Assembly (NCBI GenBank): GCA_016199065.1
Contig: JACQHK010000047.1
Coordinates: 1-43,831, forward strand
Direction: 5' to 3'
DNA length: 43,831 nt
Source: Candidatus Microgenomates bacterium
Lineage (GTDB): Bacteria; Patescibacteriota; Microgenomatia; JACPZF01
Below the pieces are notes generated by a model. That model was not told where the DNA came from and did no database searches. It saw only the letters and a program-made list of their open reading frames with translations. The position numbers and the translations under genes were made by a program. This document shows, one piece after another, positions 25,902-35,176 of this stretch (within the stretch, counting starts at the first letter, position 1; every line of letters starts with the position of its first letter).

Positions 25902-25933
25902 GTAATTCCCACACTCCAGTGCGCGGGAATTAC
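25902..25933. repeat. 32-bp palindromic repeat, copy 2
   Basis: GTAATTCCC-14 nt-GGGAATTAC, perfect 9-bp arms with an inner CACT/AGTG pair. It starts 58 nt past the macroglobulin stop. Copy 1 is on the far side of the restriction-modification operon. Confidence 0.85.
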
Positions 25934-25990
25934 TGCAATAATTACTTCTACCTACGTGTTTTATAACGCCTGTATAAAAAATTAATTCCG

Positions 25991-28900
25991 CTATCTCACC
26001 TCAAACCATCCTCCGTCGGAGTGGCCGGAGACATCGGGAGTGTACATTTGATAGGCAGAGGCTGGCGGATGATGATAGCGGCCGGGAGTTGTGGCGCGGA
26101 CTCTGTAGGTAAATTCATAAACTCCCGCAGGCAAATAGTCTGCAAATAAAGACGTTCGATCGTCGTGATATTCTTTGTGTTCAAAATACAAATTCCGGTC
26201 GCCTTTTTCTTTCAATTTGGGTGACTTGGCCGACAAAACACTGGAAGTTTTGAGACTTTCATTGACTGATTCCAAACCGGCCGGCAGGATATCTTCAATC
26301 ACCACAAAATGCCGTTCTTCCGGAGCAACGATAATCAACCTAACCCAGGCTTCGGAATTTTCAGGAAGCGACCCGCTCGGCAAAATATTACCTTTACTAT
26401 CAACCAGTTCTCTTACCACCACCATTCCTTGCTCCAACGGTTTGATTTCAGTAAACGGCAGGAAATATTTTAAGTTGACGTTGTAATACAGATTTCCTTC
26501 TCCGCTTTTGGCAAAAGTCAGAGAGTTTTCTGTGCCGATTTTTAATTGCGTAATACCCAGTGTCAAATCCTCCACACGCAACAAATCTTCTTTAACAAAT
26601 TTTCCTTCTTTGATTGTTTTTCCGTTTAACGAAAATCGATAATCTTCATTTAATTTTTCGTCGCCTTTTAACAACAGTTGCGTTGCAATAGTTTTAATTA
26701 CTGCTGCAGTATCTCTCGTTGATGCCCAATGACCATCACGTCTGGTAGTCATTAAATAACGAATCACTTCCGAAATTAAGGGATTGTTTTTGTTGTAAGA
26801 CATAATTGATTCTAAGACCGCAGCGGTGGCTGTGGTATTGCTACCCATGTAATAACCATAGTTTGTTTGCTGTTCCTCCCAGTGAGTAGTGGTCGCAGTT
26901 TTTTTGGCTAAAGAAATTAATTCGTCATTAAGTTTTTTACCTCTCCCAGAAGCTGTAGGAATTGCACTCATTGCCACTGCCAGGTTAGCCCGTGATTCTA
27001 AACTCATCTCAAAACGTCTGGTATAAAGATTTGAAGTATATGATGCCAAATTTACCCCGCTGTCTTTTAAGACATAAAGAATAAATGCTTGGGTGTTTAA
27101 TGAAGGCGGCGTGACTGAAGAAAGATGCTGCACTAAATAATCCCTGGCTTTAGTCAAAGTCTGATCAGCGACGCTGAACTTGTCTTTTTTAGCTTCAGAA
27201 AGACCAAGGTAAGCATAGGCTGTTACAAACGGGTCGCTTTGCAGTTCCGGCCACCAACCCCAACCGCCATCGGCATGCTGCTGACTGTTTAATCTTTGTA
27301 CGCCATCGCTAATAATCATCGTTAATTCTTTGGCGCTGATTAAACCGCTTTTTTCAATACCGGCTTTCGTAAAAACCCGGTTGGCAAAAACCGCCGGCAG
27401 GAAACGGCTGGTAATTTGTTCAACGCAGTTATAGGGGTAGTCAATTAAATAAGTTAAGGCATTAATACTGGCTGCTCCTAAAGAAGGAGAAAGTGAAATT
27501 GCCGCTGACCCCTGAGTTTTATCAACATCGTTTGGCAAAAGAATTTTTTCTTCTTTATTACCCTGGGAATTTCCGGCTGTGGCAACCGTCTCGGGAACCG
27601 AGTAGGATTTGACCGGCAATTTAATTTCTACAACGTCGCGGGTCACACCATCGCTTCCCGCAACTGAAATTTTTATTTTTGCTTCTTTTACGTCCTGTGC
27701 TTGAGTCTTCCAGGTTAATTTTGCCTGTGCGCCGTCAGCTAAAACTTGCTGTTTGGTGTTTGGTTCGTTGATCTTTATACCTTCAGTCTCGATTTTTACT
27801 GTCGTGTTTTGCTCTTCACCGCTGGTGTTGGCCACAATGGCTCCCAACTGGGCTTCGTCACCAACGGATAAAAATCTCGGTAAGAATGGTCTGATTAATA
27901 AATCCCTGCTGACAATCACTTCAGAAACTGCCGATCCAACCGCTGTGTCTTTGGAATTGGCAATGGCTCCCAGTCTCCAGGTTGTCAAATTGTCCGGCAG
28001 TTTAATTTGTACTGAGATTTTGCCGTTTTGATCAGTCGTTAAATTAGGATTCCAATAGGTGGTATCAGGGAAATTGACGCGGGAAGTATCATTTCCTCCG
28101 CCTTTTTGGTTATGAACATAAACGTCCTTGGCAAAATACGTGTGGTATTTTTCCGTTTCTAAATTGTATACGTCAAAGTCTTTTCCAAAAACATATTCCT
28201 TGGAAGTCACTTTTACTGGTTGATTATTTTTGTCTAATAAATAATCGCCTACCTGAATTTCTCCGGCAGTTTTCCACTCTCCGTTAACCAGCATCCTATG
28301 AACGGCAGTCACTTCGATTTCTCCGTTTAATATTAAATAGTCGTTGACCAAGTGTTTAAAAGTCTTGATAACTTTGGCTTCTACAAGTTTTGAGGAATTT
28401 TCCGATTCTCTGGTCAGAATCACGTCTCCTGTTTTAACGTCTTTAATAGATTTATAACTGTAATCTTTCATTAAGATCGGTGTTTCTGCAGTAAAACACC
28501 CGCCGCTGCCGCCCTTGGCTCCCAGGTTTAAATTGGCATTAATGCGGTCTAAAGAAATTGTTAAGAGTTGTGCCGTATCTACGTCTAAATTACGCGGCTG
28601 ATAAAAAGTTTTGTAAATATCGGCTAGTTCTATTTGTGCCAAATCCCAAACCGCCTTATCAACCAAACCAACTGCTAACTGGGTAGAAACCGGATGGCCT
28701 AATAGGTCCTTGGTTTGAATGGTAGCCTTTAAGGTTTCTTTAGGTTTATAGCGTTTTTTGTCAGTGGTGATAGCCACCTCAACTTGCTGTTTCTTGTCTG
28801 TTACTTTGATTTCGGTGTATCCCATCTTAAACTCCGGCGGTTTTTTAAGGTCGTTACCGCCCCTGACTAAAACTGCACTGATAAACGCATTGGGAGCAAA

Positions 28901-31900
28901 CTTGGGAGGAATAGCAATCGGGAAATTATTTGACGTGTCTGACGTATCAACCACCTGATAATCAAGAACATTCCCCCGCTCTGCAGTTAATAAAGTCTTT
29001 GCTGAATCAGTCGCAAAGGGCGTAGCCACGAAAACGGAAACTGTCTCGCCTACCAAATAATCTCTTTTGTCGGTAACCAGAACTATCCGGTCGTTGTTTT
29101 CCCTGGCCGTAGAAAATCCGTAGCCTGAGACCCACAGAAAACTACCACTAACGTTTTGTTTACCGTTCTTGTCAGAAACTCGGGCAACGACTTTAACAGT
29201 TCCCCCCTCAACAGGAGTAAAAGAGGCCTTTGCATAACCTAATCTATCAGTCGTAACTCTGGTGCTGATTAAAAGAGTATCTGTGGGTTTGGCAACGTAA
29301 TAAAATTCTCCGTCGTCAGTATTTTGTTCACGAACCGTTTCCCAGGTACGTTTGTAAAAGGAAACTTCAACAGGGGTCTCGGGAACTTCCAGACCTTTAA
29401 GATCAACCGTGACAATTTCTACCTGCACTTCTTTACCGCTTTGGTTAGCATACGAAACCGGATGAATACCGGCATAAATTTCTCCTTTATGAACTGTAAA
29501 ATCTGTCGAGGCGGCAATTGACTGATTACTGATGTCATTAACCACTGCTTCAACCCTCATTTTTTGACTGGTTTTATATTTGGCAATATCCAAAGGCAGA
29601 GAAAGCTCTAAATCACCTTTGGTGTTAGTAATACCCTTACCCTGAGTTACTTCTGTTCCGGAATAATAACTGGAACCAGAATAGTACCACCAGGGCCTGG
29701 ACCAATAAGAATCCGGGTCGCCAAATTCATATCGCCAGTCTTTGTCCCATCTAAAAGAATAATCCTCTGTTTGTAAGGTCCAGGTCACCGGAGCTTCAGT
29801 CACTGGTGCACCAAAATAATAAGAGGCGTTAATTGCGGCTTGGGCAATTTCACCTTGGGTATAGGCTGGTTTATTGGTAGTGACGGAAACTGCTAATTCA
29901 GGTTTACGATATTCTTCGACCTGAAACTGTTGAATAGATCCGTTACCTTTAAAATCCACACCCAATTCGTAATTACCCAAGCTGGCATTTTTGCTTAAAA
30001 CAAACTCACTCCAGAAAGAACCAAAGGAGTCGATCGGCAGGACCTGGGTAAAAATTGCCCGGTTTTGCGCATCGGTAATTTTTACGGTAACTTTTTCTCC
30101 GGGTTCCAGGTTTTGGTAAGCTCCGTCATTATCTTTTTTAATGACACCTTTAAAATAAACTTTTTGACCCGGACGGTAAATCGGGCGGTCCAATGTCAGA
30201 TAACTCTTGTAATTTTTTTCGGCATAATAATCGTTTCGTTCATTCGGATCATAATAAGAAGGTAATCCGAAATCATAACGGTTTATACCTTCGCTCCAGG
30301 CACTGGCAGCAACAACCGCATCATCATTGTTTTTACCAAACACAAAGAGATCGTTTTTCTGCAACAGATTTACTTCTTTTTGCCAAACACCATCCTGGTT
30401 AGAAACTCCCTCGGCTAATTTATTGTTGAACATATCTGCCAGCTCCAGTTTCATTCCGGGAATAACCTGCGCCGTTGACTGGTTAACAGACCAGGTAAAA
30501 ATCTGGTTATTGCTTTTTTTTACAGTTAAGGCTGATTTACTGACAATCATAACCATATTGTCATGAGCACCCTGGGGAATTTTTACCTCTAAAAAGTAAA
30601 ATCCCGCGGGAAGATTTTGGCTGTTTTGATCGGTTACTTTAGTTACCACCTGCACCGGAGTATTTAGATCGGCTTCGTAATTTTCGCTCCAGGAACGTAC
30701 TTTGGTTAATTTAGAAGTGTCGTAGTCCTGCCAATTGGCACAACCTACGTTTTGTCTTCCCTGACAATCATTACCATATCTTCTCCGATAAAGTTCCAAA
30801 AGATTTTCCCTGCTTAACCGATACAGCGAATAATCGACACGGTTAGTATTTACCACTTGTGTCACCACCCTGGGAATAATTTCCTGATTAAAAGAGGCAA
30901 AATAAGTTCCTGAGGGATAAATGCTGACGGCCGGTTTGTAGGGAGCGGTGGTAAAGGAAAAAGTGTAGGGCTTTCCGAGCGCTACTCCATATTGATCTTT
31001 AACGTTAGCACCGATTGTCACTTGGTATTCTTTCGAGGGTCCGAAATACGAACTTACGTAAAGTGAATTTTGGTTATTGTAGCTCGAAAAAGAAAAGTAA
31101 GGCTTGGTCGCAGGCTTGGGAATAATTGTCACATTATCGGCAAAGGAGTCCTCATCCATGGGAGTTTTAAAATAAACCTGCAGATTATAAAGTTCACCCG
31201 CAGTTGTTTTGGCTTTATTCTTAGGCTCTGTAGAGATTACTCCGGGAAAATCGGTGGTGGTAAAATTCCAATAATAATCATCTTCCAGACCATTCGGCCC
31301 GTCTGTGCTTTGGGCACCGTTTTTAACTACTGCTTCGTAATTTTCCAATCTGGCCAAAGGAGTTAACGGATAAAAACCCACCACCTTACCATTTACGACT
31401 ACTTTTCCGGGTATTTCCGTTTTGTTTTTATCCAAAACTTTAAAGGAATTAACCAAAGAGGAATACTCCATGTTCTGGGTAAAAAAGGCCGCAATTGAAG
31501 CAACTGGCGAAGCAAATCTTTCTCCTAAAGACGGTGAAACGTCTTCTACTCGGGGACGTGCACTGGAAAATTGCCACTGATAATTTTGTTTTAAGACACC
31601 TCCGTCTTGTGATTTAAGTCCGGAAAAAACAGTAACCTGGTAGGTCGTGGCTTTCTTAAATGGCAGGCTCGGCCGAAATTGATAAGAAGTAGTTCCCAAC
31701 CAACGTCCTTGACCAACGAGCGGCGGATTAATTTCGAAAGCCGGTTGTTTAACAGCACTATTGGTAGCTGTTGTTAAGGGTATCATCGGCCTATCGAAAA
31801 CCACCGTCACCGGAGTTAAATCTTCCAAGGCCTCGTTTTGCGGAGCTGCCAGAATAACCTTTGGCTCTCCGAGAGTCGAAAAATCAATGTTTTTAAAACC

Positions 31901-32653
31901 CACCATGGGTATAAAAAACTTCGAAAGAACCAGACCGTCAAATCCTACCTGGTAATGATTATCTCTTTGTAGAGGCTCTTGCGGAGTAAAAATTAGTTTC
32001 TGCTCACCCTCCCAGGAAAAACTGCCCGGAATCGGTGGTTTAATCCGAAAACTTTTTTCCGCTGTTTGTTTAATAACTTCTTTGTCAAAAATAACTTCGA
32101 TTTTGGTTTCTAAGGGATTTTCCAGGCTATTTTGACCGGGAAAACTCGTTAACACAACGGGTGGGTGAAAAAACGGACCGAACTTGAGCAATAAAAAAAT
32201 TATGAGAACGAGAAACAGAGGTAACCGGGCGATTCGCCATTTTTCTCCGGGAGTAGACGTTTGAAATTTGTTCCCCCAGGAAGATATTTTTTGGGTAAAA
32301 ACGTTTAAAAAGTAAAAAAATTTATCAATGACCAGGATTAAGTATTTTTTAACAAAGTCAGCAATCACCGACAAAAACTGTGGCTTTGTAAGAACTACAA
32401 CTATCACTGTACCGATAGCCAAAATGCCCACAATTAAGGCCTGCATGGTTAAAACCGGTCTTATCACCAACTGCTGTTGGATAAAGGTGTAAGCTTTCCA
32501 CAAAACGGTAATGCCGATTAAAACTATGGCCACCCAAAAGAAAATTTGATTTCGTAAGCGCCGGATTTTACTCAAAAGAGAAGCGGGATAAGATGACGAA
32601 GGAGGTAAGTCCCCGGCAGAAGGATTATTATTTAAGGAATCGTTTTCTGGCAC
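25991..32653 (-). CDS. Bacterial alpha-2-macroglobulin with a Hint (intein-like) domain in the bait region
   Basis: Giant protease-trap protein, 2220 residues, on the outer face of the membrane. Three or more hydrophobic segments (about 33-55, 67-90, 139-160) anchor it; there is no lipobox. Several Ig-like domains of the Big_5 type (about 165-590) precede the macroglobulin MG domains (MG2 near 820: LDRPIYRPGQKVYFKG). A 130-residue Hint domain spans C1386-N1515, within the Gly-rich loop AKGGSGG...QKGGGND. The A2M domain follows (FPDTTYWNPN, LPDNLTTWR), then the thioester CVEQ (C1743-Q1746) and a terpenoid-cyclase-like TED helical region. The start is GTG without Shine-Dalgarno; no nearer Met exists before the second helix. 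Next to PBP1C, as in E. coli yfhM-pbpC. Confidence 0.93.
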   Translation of the reverse strand: MPENDSLNNNPSAGDLPPSSSYPASLLSKIRRLRNQIFFWVAIVLIGITVLWKAYTFIQQQLVIRPVLTMQALIVGILAIGTVIVVVLTKPQFLSVIADFVKKYLILVIDKFFYFLNVFTQKISSWGNKFQTSTPGEKWRIARLPLFLVLIIFLLLKFGPFFHPPVVLTSFPGQNSLENPLETKIEVIFDKEVIKQTAEKSFRIKPPIPGSFSWEGEQKLIFTPQEPLQRDNHYQVGFDGLVLSKFFIPMVGFKNIDFSTLGEPKVILAAPQNEALEDLTPVTVVFDRPMIPLTTATNSAVKQPAFEINPPLVGQGRWLGTTSYQFRPSLPFKKATTYQVTVFSGLKSQDGGVLKQNYQWQFSSARPRVEDVSPSLGERFASPVASIAAFFTQNMEYSSLVNSFKVLDKNKTEIPGKVVVNGKVVGFYPLTPLARLENYEAVVKNGAQSTDGPNGLEDDYYWNFTTTDFPGVISTEPKNKAKTTAGELYNLQVYFKTPMDEDSFADNVTIIPKPATKPYFSFSSYNNQNSLYVSSYFGPSKEYQVTIGANVKDQYGVALGKPYTFSFTTAPYKPAVSIYPSGTYFASFNQEIIPRVVTQVVNTNRVDYSLYRLSRENLLELYRRRYGNDCQGRQNVGCANWQDYDTSKLTKVRSWSENYEADLNTPVQVVTKVTDQNSQNLPAGFYFLEVKIPQGAHDNMVMIVSKSALTVKKSNNQIFTWSVNQSTAQVIPGMKLELADMFNNKLAEGVSNQDGVWQKEVNLLQKNDLFVFGKNNDDAVVAASAWSEGINRYDFGLPSYYDPNERNDYYAEKNYKSYLTLDRPIYRPGQKVYFKGVIKKDNDGAYQNLEPGEKVTVKITDAQNRAIFTQVLPIDSFGSFWSEFVLSKNASLGNYELGVDFKGNGSIQQFQVEEYRKPELAVSVTTNKPAYTQGEIAQAAINASYYFGAPVTEAPVTWTLQTEDYSFRWDKDWRYEFGDPDSYWSRPWWYYSGSSYYSGTEVTQGKGITNTKGDLELSLPLDIAKYKTSQKMRVEAVVNDISNQSIAASTDFTVHKGEIYAGIHPVSYANQSGKEVQVEIVTVDLKGLEVPETPVEVSFYKRTWETVREQNTDDGEFYYVAKPTDTLLISTRVTTDRLGYAKASFTPVEGGTVKVVARVSDKNGKQNVSGSFLWVSGYGFSTARENNDRIVLVTDKRDYLVGETVSVFVATPFATDSAKTLLTAERGNVLDYQVVDTSDTSNNFPIAIPPKFAPNAFISAVLVRGGNDLKKPPEFKMGYTEIKVTDKKQQVEVAITTDKKRYKPKETLKATIQTKDLLGHPVSTQLAVGLVDKAVWDLAQIELADIYKTFYQPRNLDVDTAQLLTISLDRINANLNLGAKGGSGGCFTAETPILMKDYSYKSIKDVKTGDVILTRESENSSKLVEAKVIKTFKHLVNDYLILNGEIEVTAVHRMLVNGEWKTAGEIQVGDYLLDKNNQPVKVTSKEYVFGKDFDVYNLETEKYHTYFAKDVYVHNQKGGGNDTSRVNFPDTTYWNPNLTTDQNGKISVQIKLPDNLTTWRLGAIANSKDTAVGSAVSEVIVSRDLLIRPFLPRFLSVGDEAQLGAIVANTSGEEQNTTVKIETEGIKINEPNTKQQVLADGAQAKLTWKTQAQDVKEAKIKISVAGSDGVTRDVVEIKLPVKSYSVPETVATAGNSQGNKEEKILLPNDVDKTQGSAAISLSPSLGAASINALTYLIDYPYNCVEQITSRFLPAVFANRVFTKAGIEKSGLISAKELTMIISDGVQRLNSQQHADGGWGWWPELQSDPFVTAYAYLGLSEAKKDKFSVADQTLTKARDYLVQHLSSVTPPSLNTQAFILYVLKDSGVNLASYTSNLYTRRFEMSLESRANLAVAMSAIPTASGRGKKLNDELISLAKKTATTTHWEEQQTNYGYYMGSNTTATAAVLESIMSYNKNNPLISEVIRYLMTTRRDGHWASTRDTAAVIKTIATQLLLKGDEKLNEDYRFSLNGKTIKEGKFVKEDLLRVEDLTLGITQLKIGTENSLTFAKSGEGNLYYNVNLKYFLPFTEIKPLEQGMVVVRELVDSKGNILPSGSLPENSEAWVRLIIVAPEERHFVVIEDILPAGLESVNESLKTSSVLSAKSPKLKEKGDRNLYFEHKEYHDDRTSLFADYLPAGVYEFTYRVRATTPGRYHHPPASAYQMYTPDVSGHSDGGWFEVR
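28109..28498 (-). other. Hint domain (C1386-N1515) within the macroglobulin gene
   Basis: Block A CFTAETPILM starts with the nucleophilic Cys and continues IKDVKTGDVIL. Block B TAVHRM carries the TxxH. Blocks F/G are VYNLETEKYHTYFAKDVYVHN, ending in the His-Asn pair. No homing endonuclease is inserted. The residue after HN is Gln, not Cys/Ser/Thr, so full splicing chemistry is not available; N- or C-terminal cleavage as in bacterial intein-like domains is the expected activity. Confidence 0.92.
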
Positions 32654-32735
32654 AAAAATTTTTTTTATAAAGCCTTTATACCTTAATTAAAACAACTCTA
32701 CCTGCTTAAATCAATTACGCAATTTAAGCTCTTTT

Positions 32736-35156
32736 TCAGAAACCTTCTTTGTAGTCAACGACCGAAAATTCTACATCCTCACTTTCCACCTTTTCACCGT
32801 TTCTCAATTGACCAACAGCTTTTACCCTGTGTTTCCCCTTTACTAATTTCCAGGAAGTACTAAAAGGAAAAGTCTTTGTTTCGGTATATTTCTTACCATT
32901 TACCAACCAGGTAACATTAGTAACAGCAGATGATACATTGGCTTCAAAAACAACGGCCTGATCGCTAACCAGCCAGGGAGCATTTTCAAAAACGGCCTTG
33001 GCCTTTGGATTGGTAATCGAGAGAAACGCTAAATCTCCCAAGCTGTCATCACTCTCGCAGAAGGGAGAATAATTATTGGGAATAAAAGGCTGGTCATTTT
33101 GTACAGCCCAACTGTAAACTTCGGAAGGATAATCGACCAGAACTTTTTCTGTCACAAATTCATTCGGACAGGAATCGTTGGCCAGCAGGTTGTTGCGTAA
33201 ATCGATTTTGACTTTTTTATGCAGTGTAGATATTACTCTGGGTTCAGTTTTATTAATAAATTTTTCAAAATATCGCTCAGGACAAAGATCATCGTAGAGC
33301 TGACCCGATAATTTACAAATCTCGATTTCTTTTATTCCTTCCGGTTTTATAAATTGTTCTTTCGGTTTGCCTTTTAAGAATTCTTCAAAAAACTGGTTCC
33401 ATAAAGGAGCCGCGCCTACCACACCGGTAATCTGTTTCATTGGATGATTGTCGTTATTCCCCATCCAAACTCCTACAGTAAAAGAAGGGGTGTATCCTAC
33501 TGTCCAGTTATCATGCCAGTCCGTAGTCGTTCCTGTTTTAACTGCTGCAGGACGGGACAAAACCAGCGGATTCTTTTCGCCAAAACCCAAAATCCTGGCT
33601 TTCGGATCAGATAAGATATCCGTAATTAAATAGGCGATTTGTTGATTTTGTTCTTCAAAAACCGGACGCGGTTTTTCTCTTTTATGTTGAAAAATAGTTT
33701 TTTCTTGGTCGGTGGTAATTTTTTCTATGGCATATGGAGGAAGAAATTGCCCTCCTCTGGCAAAGGAGGCATAAACATTTGTCAGATCAAGCAAAGTCAC
33801 TTCTCCTCCTCCCAGGGTAATAGCCAGATCATATCTTTCTTTTTGGGTAAAGGTGGTAATACCTAACTTCTCTGCCGTCTGTAAAAATTTTTCTAAGCCG
33901 ATGCGGTGCAAGATCTCCACAGCCGGAAGATTTAAGGAAGATGCTAAGGCTTCCCTGGCCAAAACCAACCCATGGTATCTGCCGTCATAATTATTGGGAG
34001 TAAATCCTTCGCCCTTTTTGGTTTTATAAACGGAAGGTACGTCATAAATTAAAGTTGCCGGAGTAAAACCCTGGCTAAAAGCCGCAGCATAAGTAACGGG
34101 TTTTAGTGCCGATCCGGGTTGGCGCAGAGCCGTTGTTAAATTTACTTCACCGGAATTAGTAGCGTCAAAATAATCAATTCCTCCCAGCATGTTGAGAATT
34201 TCACCCGTTTTGTTATTGATTAACACCAAAGAGCCATTACTTAAGTTGTGTTGTGTTTTTAACCGTTCAATCCAAAGTCGTGCCAAGTCCTGGCTCAATT
34301 TAAAAACCGGATAATCAAGAGTGGTATAAACATTAAAACCGTTCGTGTTTTTTATTCCCATTTTGTCTATTTCTTCTAATACGAAATGAACGAAATGGGG
34401 GGCCTTTATATTATTATTAATAGGGGTAAAAACCAGAGGTTCAAGTTTTGCTTCTGTCACTTCTTCTTTTTTTAGCAGGTCGTTTTCGTATAACAGATTC
34501 AAAACATATTCCTGACGTTTCTTGGCTGCGGAAAAGTTTGTGTAAGGATTTCTTTTCTCCGGTGACGAAATCAGTCCGGCCAAAAATGCGCTTTCGGCGA
34601 CCGATAATTGACTGGCGTCTTTTCCGAAATATAAAATCGAAGCCGCCTGAACACCGTAGGTTAGATTACCAAAATACATTTGATTGAGATATTTAGTCAA
34701 AATATCTTTTTTCGAATGTGTCACAGAAATTCTTAAGGCCATCAGAATTTCTCGAATCTTGCGCAGAAAACTCCGTTTTGAGATTTTTCCGGGAGAAATA
34801 ACCGAGGCCCTGGCTAACTGTTGGGTAATCGTACTGGCACCGCTGACAATTTTTCCTTCTTTTAGATTTAAATAAAGAGATCGGGTGATGGCAGAAAAAT
34901 CCACGCCCGGATTGTGCCAAAAACTTTGATCCTCAGAAACAATTACAGCCTCGATTAAGTGTTGAGGAAATCTCTCATAAGTTACTGTTTGCTTACTGCC
35001 GATTATCCCAGCTTGCTCATAAAGTAAGATATTATTTCTGTCCCAGATTTTAATCGTTCCTGACTTGTCAAAGTTAGGATAAGTCCAGAAATAAAGAAAA
35101 ATTAATAGAAGAAAAAATAGAAGAGGGATTTTGATCCGGAAAAATTTGGTAAGCAT
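32736..35156 (-). CDS. pbpC: Penicillin-binding protein 1C (bifunctional transglycosylase/transpeptidase)
   Basis: Builds peptidoglycan outside the membrane. Transmembrane helix at about 8-27; glycosyltransferase GT51 domain with the catalytic VSEDQSFW (E75) and GASTITQQLARA; transpeptidase with SALK (S349 in PGSALKP), SSLN and KTGTT (K540). A C-terminal domain (about 700-800, IEFSVVD-type Ig-like, BiPBP_C) is diagnostic for PBP1C. Intact, normal length (806). It lies 82 bp upstream of the macroglobulin gene; the pair is a conserved one in which the protease trap is thought to guard cell-wall repair. TGA is its stop codon. Confidence 0.95.
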   Translation of the reverse strand: MLTKFFRIKIPLLFFLLLIFLYFWTYPNFDKSGTIKIWDRNNILLYEQAGIIGSKQTVTYERFPQHLIEAVIVSEDQSFWHNPGVDFSAITRSLYLNLKEGKIVSGASTITQQLARASVISPGKISKRSFLRKIREILMALRISVTHSKKDILTKYLNQMYFGNLTYGVQAASILYFGKDASQLSVAESAFLAGLISSPEKRNPYTNFSAAKKRQEYVLNLLYENDLLKKEEVTEAKLEPLVFTPINNNIKAPHFVHFVLEEIDKMGIKNTNGFNVYTTLDYPVFKLSQDLARLWIERLKTQHNLSNGSLVLINNKTGEILNMLGGIDYFDATNSGEVNLTTALRQPGSALKPVTYAAAFSQGFTPATLIYDVPSVYKTKKGEGFTPNNYDGRYHGLVLAREALASSLNLPAVEILHRIGLEKFLQTAEKLGITTFTQKERYDLAITLGGGEVTLLDLTNVYASFARGGQFLPPYAIEKITTDQEKTIFQHKREKPRPVFEEQNQQIAYLITDILSDPKARILGFGEKNPLVLSRPAAVKTGTTTDWHDNWTVGYTPSFTVGVWMGNNDNHPMKQITGVVGAAPLWNQFFEEFLKGKPKEQFIKPEGIKEIEICKLSGQLYDDLCPERYFEKFINKTEPRVISTLHKKVKIDLRNNLLANDSCPNEFVTEKVLVDYPSEVYSWAVQNDQPFIPNNYSPFCESDDSLGDLAFLSITNPKAKAVFENAPWLVSDQAVVFEANVSSAVTNVTWLVNGKKYTETKTFPFSTSWKLVKGKHRVKAVGQLRNGEKVESEDVEFSVVDYKEGF

Positions 35157-35176
35157 AAAATCATTATCTCACCAAA

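Larger units (their letters stand above)
25669..25990. other. 322-bp gene-free region between the endonuclease gene and the macroglobulin gene
   Basis: It holds the proximal macroglobulin-tail remnant (25813-25836, homology perhaps to about 25850) and palindrome copy 2. The remainder includes the endonuclease promoter area (AT-rich, 25669-25735) and a short GC-richer patch (25755-25790, ccacccacctgcaaggcgcgg) with no open frame that I recognise. Confidence 0.7.

Noticed and set aside
23704-25933. Integron attC sites and gene cassettes
   Set aside because: The palindromes lack the R''/R' RYYYAAC/GTTRRRY core of attC, and no integrase is present. The resemblance is only in layout.
22470-26000. 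CRISPR array near the defence genes
   Set aside because: The repeats are only two or three and widely spaced, without regular spacers, and no cas gene is present.
28109-28498. A canonical splicing intein in the macroglobulin
   Set aside because: The residue after the terminal His-Asn is Gln; class 1 splicing needs Cys, Ser or Thr. The loop on both sides also belongs to the host protein, so cleavage fits better than splicing.
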